NCBI GenBank assembly: GCA_024639785.1
Contig: JAHEGI010000021.1
Span: 166,607-230,606, forward strand
DNA from: Cryomorphaceae bacterium
GTDB taxonomy: Bacteria > Bacteroidota > Bacteroidia > Flavobacteriales > Schleiferiaceae
DNA length: 64,000 bases
Direction of reading: 5' to 3'
The position numbers and the translations under genes were made by a program. Positions 58,088 to 64,000 of the stretch are shown piece after piece. Under the pieces are notes generated by a model. The model had not been told where the DNA came from. It made no database searches and was given only the letters and a program-made list of their open reading frames with translations. Positions within the stretch are counted from its first letter, which is position 1. Every line of letters begins with the position of its first letter.

Positions 58088-59530
58088 ATGGAACCCCTAC
58101 ATATTCTTTTCATTATGGCCGTCTATTTTGCCCTTTTGGTGGGCGTGGCGCGCTTTTTTACTCCGTCTTCCGACAACAAGACCTTCTTTACCGGTAACCG
58201 CCAGTCACCATGGTATGTGGTGAGTTTTGGCATGATTGGCGCGTCCCTTAGTGGCGTCACGTTCATTTCAGTGCCCGGGTGGGTGGAGGGCTCCGGGTTT
58301 GCCTACATGCAAATGGTCTTGGGATATGTCGTTGGGTATGCCTTGATCGCCTACGTGCTTTTACCGCTTTATTACCGAGAGAATACCACCACGATTTACG
58401 GCTTTTTACAGTCGCGCTACGGCCGTGCTGCGCATGCCACCGGCGCATGGTTTTTTATCCTTTCTCGTTGGGTCGGTGCGTCCTTTCGCCTGTATTTAGT
58501 GGCGGCAGTGCTGCAGACCTTGGTCTTTGACCCCTTGGGTATGCCCTTTGGCTTAACGGTTTTGCTGACACTCGCTTTGATTTGGCTTTACACCTACCGA
58601 GGGGGTATTCGCTCGGTTATTTTTACGGATACCCTCCAAACAGTGGCTATGCTAGGGGCCTTGCTGCTATCGATGTATTTTATTTTTCAGGCTCTTGATC
58701 TTGAAGATTATAAGTCCGTGGGGGAAGGGATGGACCTGCGGTTCTTCTATTTCGATGTAGCGGATCATCGCAATTTCTTTAAGCAGTTTTTGGGCGGGGT
58801 ATTTATTACACTGGCAATGACGGGATTGGACCAAGACATGATGCAGAAGAACTTGACTTGTCGGACCCTCAAAGAATCTCAGCGAAATATGATGACCCTT
58901 TCGGTCGTCTTGATCGTGGTGAATTTTCTCTTTCTCACTCTGGGGAATGGGCTTAATCTCTTCGCCATGGCCCATGGAATTGATGCCCATGGTGATGCGC
59001 TTTTCCCGGCTGTAGCCACATCGGACGCTTTGCCCACGATTGTGGGGGTCTTATTTATCCTCGGTCTGGTTGCCGCCGCTTACTCCTCGGCTGATTCGGC
59101 TTTGACTGCCTTAACGACTTCTTTTTGTGTGGATATACTGGGCATTGAGTCCAAATCAGAGTCGGAGGCTTTGCGCACCAGACGATGGGTACACGTGGGG
59201 ATGACTTTGGCGGTTGCAGCCTTGATCATTTCCGCGCGGCCTTTTGTGGACGCCAGCATTATTAAAAACATTTTCACCGCCGCAGGGTACACCTATGGTC
59301 CGCTCTTGGGCCTATTTGCCTATGGTTTGATGGGGACGAAGCGTCCGGCAAAACCATGGATGATTCCCGTGGCGGCCTTGGCCAGCCCATTGCTCACCTA
59401 CGGGTTGAGTATTTGGGTACCCGCCCAGTTGGGCTACACCTTCGGCTTTGAACTCATTCTAGTGAATGGGGCACTGATGACCAGCTTCTTGGCCTTGATG
59501 CCCAAGGAGAAAGGACTGAAAGGGGCATAG
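58088..59530 (+). CDS. Sodium/solute symporter (SSS family)
   Basis: This is a 480-residue LeuT-fold symporter with about 13 hydrophobic helices. FFTGNRQSPWYVVSFGMIGASLSGVTFISVPG near the N-terminus and the AAAYSSADSALTALTTSFCVDI block in helix eight/nine (sodium-binding Ser region) are the SSS signatures. Substrates in this family range from proline and sugars to sialic acid; none can be assigned here. It is divergent from recR and followed by a terminator. Confidence 0.93.
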   Translation: MEPLHILFIMAVYFALLVGVARFFTPSSDNKTFFTGNRQSPWYVVSFGMIGASLSGVTFISVPGWVEGSGFAYMQMVLGYVVGYALIAYVLLPLYYRENTTTIYGFLQSRYGRAAHATGAWFFILSRWVGASFRLYLVAAVLQTLVFDPLGMPFGLTVLLTLALIWLYTYRGGIRSVIFTDTLQTVAMLGALLLSMYFIFQALDLEDYKSVGEGMDLRFFYFDVADHRNFFKQFLGGVFITLAMTGLDQDMMQKNLTCRTLKESQRNMMTLSVVLIVVNFLFLTLGNGLNLFAMAHGIDAHGDALFPAVATSDALPTIVGVLFILGLVAAAYSSADSALTALTTSFCVDILGIESKSESEALRTRRWVHVGMTLAVAALIISARPFVDASIIKNIFTAAGYTYGPLLGLFAYGLMGTKRPAKPWMIPVAALASPLLTYGLSIWVPAQLGYTFGFELILVNGALMTSFLALMPKEKGLKGA

Positions 59531-59553
59531 ACTTTTGAAAACCGCCTGAAATA

Positions 59554-59583
59554 AAAAAGCCGCAGCTCTCGCCGCGGCTTTTT
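59554..59583. terminator. Bidirectional terminator between symporter and subtilase
   Basis: Arms AAAAAGCCGC (59554-59563) and GCGGCTTTTT (59574-59583) form a 10-bp stem, with A- and T-runs suited to both converging genes. Confidence 0.85.
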
Positions 59584-59591
59584 CGTTTTGG

Positions 59592-62500
59592 TTACTGCTT
59601 CACGAAGGGCAGGACCTTGGATTGTCCACCCGACCAGATTCGGACCAGGTAGCGGCCAGCGCTATAGGTCTGGACATCCAATCGATTATCGGTCGGCATA
59701 GGCCCTCGGTAGACGACCCGTCCAAGGGCATCGAGAACCTCGACACGATCTGCTTTGACGCCCGCCGCATGGCTGAGCTTCACGTAGTTCTGCGCAGGGT
59801 TTGGTGAGAGAGACCAACTGACCGCAGTGCGCTCATCCAAGCCCACCCCTGAAATGGTGATGCTGCTCGTGGTGGTGTCCCAGCCACAGGTATTGTAGGC
59901 GGCAAAGGTGATGGTGTAAGTGCCACCTGCGGCGGGGAAGGTATGCGTAGGATTCTGCGTGGTCCCCGTGGTACCATCTCCAAAGTTCCAATACCATTGG
60001 GTTGGACTGCCTTGCGAAATATCCACAAAGACCCGCTCTTGAGGAGTGCTACCTGCGTTAGCTCCAAATACAGCCACTACGGGAGTGCCTACATTGAAGG
60101 TGGTACTCGTCGTACCCGTACCGCCCGCATTGGTCAGAGACAACGTCGCGGTCTTCGATCCTGGGGTGAAATAGGTGACCGCATGCGGTCCAGGACCCGT
60201 CGCGTTTGGCGGAATGGAACCTAATCCAAAATCCCATGTGGCCAGTGCACTGCCTGGGTTGATCGCTTGGAAGATAACCGTATCATACTTACAGGTACTT
60301 GCACTTGCAGAGCTATTCATGACGGCCGTTGGCGCAGTGGCACCAAAGTCGAACACTTGAACATTGTCGATGTACAGGTTATTGCCGTACCCGTTCAATC
60401 CTGCAAAGCGGAATTTGATACTTGGACCTGCGTACATGCTATCCAAGTAAATGGTATCCCGTCGCCAAACTCCGCTCGTATTGGGTGTAAACGAAGTCGT
60501 CAGATTGCCGGTGGTAGCCAGTACCGTACCACTCTTATTGTATCCCGTGCCAGCCCAGCTGCTTCCACAAGAATTAGATACGTCCACCCGAAGGCCATCT
60601 GAGTAGGAGGCACTGTATTGCGTGTAGGCCACTTCAAAAACCAGGGCCGGAATGCTCGCTCCCGTCAAGTCAATCCCTGGGGTGATGAGGTAATCTTCTT
60701 GCAAGGGCGCATTGTAGGCGAAATTATCCATGTAGGCCGTCTGTGTGGCGGCACTATTGCTTCCAATGACGACCCGAGGAGCCCACGTGGTTGCAGCATC
60801 TGGGTTGCCGATTTCCCAATCGGTGGGAAGCCAAGTGGTGAAGTCTTCACTGAAGGGCAGAGGTGCTCCCCCATTGACGACAATCGTTGCATTGGCTACC
60901 GCGGTATCGGAACCAAATGTATTCGTTGCAATCAACTGAACCGTGTAGGTGCCGAAGCCATTGAAGACGAGTTCAGGGTTTTGGCTCGTTGCCGAGGATC
61001 CATTTACAAAGGTGAAACCCGTCGAAGGAGTCAAGCTCCAAGCCCACTGGTTGGGACTGCTTGTGCTTTGATCAAAAAGTTGAACCACTTCATTGAGACA
61101 TGGGGCCGCATTGCTGACTGCGGCAGCTGCGACCGGAGCCGTGTTGACTTCGTAGATCGATAGGTCATCAATCGCAATGTCACTTGCGATCCCTGTGCCG
61201 GTTATCCCGCGGAAACGGACAACGATAATTTGACCTACAAAGGGGGTCATTGAAGCGGTATTCTCAAACCACGCATTGCCTTGATTGCCAACCAGAGGCT
61301 GGATAACATCCAAGTACCATTGACCTTGGCTCAGCACATCCATGTGCAGCTCGCCCATGTTGTTGCCGAACATGTGTGCCCAGAACTTCAATTCAGGCAG
61401 GCTAGCATTGGTCAAGTCAATACATGGGGTAGTGACGAAAGCTACTTGCTCCGTACATGTGGATGCTTCGAGGTAGAGGTATTTGTCACTACCGCCGCTT
61501 CCTGTCGTGTGGCCAGTTGCAGGTCCCGTGCCCGCAGAAGGGGTGCTATTGGCATTGGTGCGCCAATCGTGATCGTCATCCACCCCGTTCATCGCATTGG
61601 TCATGTCCCCTCCGAGGGCGCATACCGTGGCTCCACAGTTGTTCGTCGTTCCGCAGTTTGTAAAGCTGTCAAAGTTTTGAACGTAGGGCAGCAGGTAGGT
61701 CGAATCCGAGTTCACCACTTGGAAACTGCTGATCAAGGTATCGTTGTATTTGTTCTGGTCATTGGGGAACTCGGTCCAAACTTTCAGACCATAGCTACCG
61801 AGACTTGCTGCATTGACCGTCGCGGTGAAGCTAAATGGCAAGGTTTGAGTCGATGGAATTACCGCGACCAATGTGTCGCGCTCCACAGATCCACTGCCGA
61901 GTTGGAAAGCGACTGGCACAGAGAATAGCGTGTCAATCCCTCCATTGGTGATTTGGATATTCACCGGAAGCGCGCTGCTGTTCTGACAGTTAGGTATCTG
62001 TCCAGATGGGCTCAGCACGGTTTGAAGGATTGCATCTTGGCTCATCACGCATCCCGCAAGTCCTGGGACTTTCTCGATCGCGAAGGCGCGCTTGCCCGCC
62101 CGTTGGCCCGAAGTAATGGCCGAAACGGTCCACCACTGGGTTGAAGAAGGATTGATGTTTTGGAATACGTACCAAGGCGTGGTGACGGTGTCAATGGGGT
62201 CCATGTACTCGGAACCTAGCAGATAGACCACGTAGCCGCTTGCACCTGGAACCATGTTCCAGCTGACGCGGAAGGAATCCGGGCAGGACCAATTCGTGTT
62301 CAAATTGCTAGGAACCCCTACGTAGCCAAGACGGAAATCTACAGAGTCTGATTGGTTGCCTCGGCTGATGCGAAGAAGCAGGCTATCTCCAGCGCCGGAT
62401 GGCACAGCAAAAGTTGCTTGACGTGCATTGGCATTCGCGGTTGAGAAGACGGTCCAAGCGCCTCCGTTATTCGAGTATTCCAGGCTGAAGGTGCCCGTGC

Positions 62501-64000
62501 CTTCGGGCGCATCCCAGCGCACGGGGATGGTTGTCCCGGCAGGCAAGATCTCGCCACCTACGGGATAGGTAAGTTCAATATCTTGCTCCACGAGCGTCCA
62601 GGTCACCCAATAAGTTTGCGGACCTGAAGGGATAGAGGCACCGTTTACGATAACCTTGTAGGTGCCTCCGGAAGGATTGTTTAAGGTAAACTGCTCACTA
62701 TTGTTCAAGCTATCCACAGCACGTACCGCATTGGCATTCAATGCGGTTGCATTGGCCGTGGGGTTGAGTACCCAGGGATTCCAGGACTGGGCATCCAAAA
62801 CCAACGTGGCGTTCAGGTTATTGACCAAGGCCGTTCCCGCATTGACCAGGGCTTGGGGGTCCGTCCAATGGAGCATGACGCGCAGCTCGCCAAGGCCGGC
62901 GGGAACCACGATGGATACCGTGTCTGTTTGGTTTTGGCTGATGGTGTCCGTGATGAACCAGCCGTTTTCAATGGCTTTTGCGGCACGGAGGCCGTTGGCG
63001 CGTCCGTAGCCGTATTTAAAGTCGGGTCCAGGATTTCCGAGGTCGTCCGCGTTGTTGGTCAAGAAGGCCTTCATCAGGCCACCGGCAGGCTCTGCACCGC
63101 CGTTGTTTTGCATGTATGCGTCGTAGAGCTGCGCCATGACCCCTGCGATGCCAGGGCATGCCATGGAGGTCCCCGTGATACTGCGGTAGTCGTTGGGGGA
63201 GAGGCAGGAATATACGTCGGTTCCCAAGGCAGCGATGTCCGGCTTGATTCGGCCGTCGTGTGCAGGACCACGGCTAGAAGAGCCAGCGATGAGGTCCGCT
63301 CCAGTCACGTTGGCGGTCGCAATGACGTTTTTGCCTTGTTTGTGGCCACCCGTGATGTTGCCCCAGCCGCTTCCCGCACCGTAGTTGCAGTTTGCGGTGC
63401 CGTTGTTGCCGGCGGAGAAGACGTGCGTTAAGGAATAGTTTTGGATGGCGTCTTCGTCCATTTGTCGCGTGAAGGCCGTATAGCCCGCGTTGCACCCGTT
63501 TGAATAGGAAGATGCGGTGATCCGCACATCGTAGTTAGAATAGTCGGCGTCGACGTCGTTTAGGTTGTCGGGGTAATCGTAATACACTAATTGGGCTCCG
63601 GGCGCTTGGCCCTCGCCATCCGGATCCAGGTTGCCGGCGCCAAAGATGGTACCGGCTACGTGGTCGCCGTGGGCACCGTAGGAGGGGCTGGATTTATTGG
63701 CCAGCACGCGGCCTTGGAAGTCGATATGCACTTGAATGTCACCATCGTCTCCATGTCCTACGACCACACCGGTGCCGTCGTAGGCGCGACCGCCTGCATA
63801 AGGAACACGTAAGGCATTCGAGCGGTGGTTCTTCGTGCCAATGCGGTTTTCAGGCTCGGCTGGTGCTTCTTTCTGCTGCACCAACGTGATGTTTGGGTGG
63901 CTGGCAAGTGCACGGACCTGGTCGGGTGCGACCAGTACGCGGAATCCGATGGGGCTCGCCTCCAAGATTTGGCCTACGCGGGCCATATGGCTTTGCACCG
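59592..64000 (-). CDS. Subtilisin-like (S8) protease with MAM/PKD modules and T9SS sorting domain, N-terminus outside window
   Basis: About 1469 codons are visible and the frame is open to the right edge, so the signal peptide and part of the prodomain are missing. The peptidase S8 domain (about 60-345 of the visible part) has the Asp region VVVGHGDDGDIQVH, the His in GAHGDHVAGTIFG and the Ser in GTSMACPGIAG. It is followed by a P-domain/jelly-roll region, an Ig-like segment, a MAM-like module (KYLYLEAS, FWAHMFGNNMGELH, IAIDDLSIYE), a PKD domain, a second MAM-like module (YIDNVQVFD), more PKD repeats (WYWNFGDGTTGTTQNPTHTF) and a type A T9SS domain (LSPNPAQNYVKLS to the C-terminus). It is probably a surface or secreted protease. 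Confidence 0.93.
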   Translation of the reverse strand, partial: VQSHMARVGQILEASPIGFRVLVAPDQVRALASHPNITLVQQKEAPAEPENRIGTKNHRSNALRVPYAGGRAYDGTGVVVGHGDDGDIQVHIDFQGRVLANKSSPSYGAHGDHVAGTIFGAGNLDPDGEGQAPGAQLVYYDYPDNLNDVDADYSNYDVRITASSYSNGCNAGYTAFTRQMDEDAIQNYSLTHVFSAGNNGTANCNYGAGSGWGNITGGHKQGKNVIATANVTGADLIAGSSSRGPAHDGRIKPDIAALGTDVYSCLSPNDYRSITGTSMACPGIAGVMAQLYDAYMQNNGGAEPAGGLMKAFLTNNADDLGNPGPDFKYGYGRANGLRAAKAIENGWFITDTISQNQTDTVSIVVPAGLGELRVMLHWTDPQALVNAGTALVNNLNATLVLDAQSWNPWVLNPTANATALNANAVRAVDSLNNSEQFTLNNPSGGTYKVIVNGASIPSGPQTYWVTWTLVEQDIELTYPVGGEILPAGTTIPVRWDAPEGTGTFSLEYSNNGGAWTVFSTANANARQATFAVPSGAGDSLLLRISRGNQSDSVDFRLGYVGVPSNLNTNWSCPDSFRVSWNMVPGASGYVVYLLGSEYMDPIDTVTTPWYVFQNINPSSTQWWTVSAITSGQRAGKRAFAIEKVPGLAGCVMSQDAILQTVLSPSGQIPNCQNSSALPVNIQITNGGIDTLFSVPVAFQLGSGSVERDTLVAVIPSTQTLPFSFTATVNAASLGSYGLKVWTEFPNDQNKYNDTLISSFQVVNSDSTYLLPYVQNFDSFTNCGTTNNCGATVCALGGDMTNAMNGVDDDHDWRTNANSTPSAGTGPATGHTTGSGGSDKYLYLEASTCTEQVAFVTTPCIDLTNASLPELKFWAHMFGNNMGELHMDVLSQGQWYLDVIQPLVGNQGNAWFENTASMTPFVGQIIVVRFRGITGTGIASDIAIDDLSIYEVNTAPVAAAAVSNAAPCLNEVVQLFDQSTSSPNQWAWSLTPSTGFTFVNGSSATSQNPELVFNGFGTYTVQLIATNTFGSDTAVANATIVVNGGAPLPFSEDFTTWLPTDWEIGNPDAATTWAPRVVIGSNSAATQTAYMDNFAYNAPLQEDYLITPGIDLTGASIPALVFEVAYTQYSASYSDGLRVDVSNSCGSSWAGTGYNKSGTVLATTGNLTTSFTPNTSGVWRRDTIYLDSMYAGPSIKFRFAGLNGYGNNLYIDNVQVFDFGATAPTAVMNSSASASTCKYDTVIFQAINPGSALATWDFGLGSIPPNATGPGPHAVTYFTPGSKTATLSLTNAGGTGTTSTTFNVGTPVVAVFGANAGSTPQERVFVDISQGSPTQWYWNFGDGTTGTTQNPTHTFPAAGGTYTITFAAYNTCGWDTTTSSITISGVGLDERTAVSWSLSPNPAQNYVKLSHAAGVKADRVEVLDALGRVVYRGPMPTDNRLDVQTYSAGRYLVRIWSGGQSKVLPFVKQ

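Noticed and set aside
60618..63431. Several open frames of 180-215 codons on the plus strand opposite the subtilase
   Set aside because: They mirror the coding strand of a protein with clear S8, PKD and T9SS domains, show no domain of their own and have no promoter or start context.
1..64000. Mobile elements, prophage, CRISPR arrays or defence islands
   Set aside because: No transposase, integrase, Cas, restriction or toxin-antitoxin protein and no regularly spaced repeats were seen; the genes are mostly core functions.

Overview
This window reads as a continuous, gene-dense block of core chromosome from a member of the Bacteroidota, most likely an aerobic Flavobacteriales-type bacterium. 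The evidence is three secreted proteins with C-terminal type IX secretion (T9SS) sorting domains, a DUF4249-like lipoprotein, a bacillithiol-type deacetylase (BshB1), a Ccm cytochrome c maturation cluster with a Cys-type CcmE, an oxygen-dependent MiaE-type tRNA hydroxylase, and the Bacteroidota -7 promoter element TAnnTTTG in front of many genes. Base composition looks even at roughly half GC. I see no transposase, integrase, phage gene, CRISPR array, plasmid function or replication origin. No gap between genes exceeds about 240 bases.

Layout. 1-3.7 kb: the end of polyphosphate kinase, an exopolyphosphatase and a lipoprotein esterase in one overlapping operon. 3.7-5.8 kb (reverse): thiol peroxidase, a ZIP metal permease and a TauE-like permease. 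5.8-10.5 kb: a small lipoprotein, an rRNA methyltransferase, phosphofructokinase and PriA. 10.5-13.1 kb (reverse): asparaginase-type hydrolase, pseudouridine synthase, PanB. 13.2-16.2 kb: DUF4249-like lipoprotein and DnaK. 16.3-19.5 kb: a polyprenol-type glycosyltransferase, CorA and NhaC. 19.5-25.7 kb (reverse): an eight-gene run ccmB-ccmC-ccmD-ccmE-ccmF-DUF2520-kdsC-maf. 25.8-30.2 kb: glutathione peroxidase-like lipoprotein, BshB1, GT4 glycosyltransferase, a LamG/T9SS protein, tRNA-His and a cytochrome c lipoprotein. 30.4-36.6 kb: a LysM-SGNH-SGNH-MBOAT operon facing a lytic transglycosylase. 36.7-42.9 kb: MiaE, GcvT, an Lrp regulator, TcdA, long-form GAPDH and a DegP protease. 42.9-47.8 kb: DapF, a GNAT enzyme and MltG facing ClpB. 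48-64 kb: two giant T9SS proteins (the second, a subtilase, runs off the window) enclosing an E2 acyltransferase-exonuclease-FAH operon, a RecR-glycosyltransferase operon and a sodium/solute symporter.

How the genes fit together. Three themes recur: cell-envelope building and remodelling (LysM/SGNH/MBOAT, MltF-like, MltG, DapF, KdsC, glycosyltransferases), protein and redox quality control (DnaK, ClpB, DegP, Tpx, Gpx, BshB1, Ccm), and secretion of large adhesive or proteolytic surface proteins by T9SS.

The two most interesting signals are these. (1) In about 15 transcription units a TAnnTTTG-like -7 element ends only 4-7 bases before the start codon, which predicts leaderless or nearly leaderless mRNAs. 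(2) The LysM-SGNH-SGNH-MBOAT operon next to a lytic transglycosylase looks like a dedicated envelope-glycan acylation module; one of its SGNH proteins lacks the usual Asp of the GDS motif.
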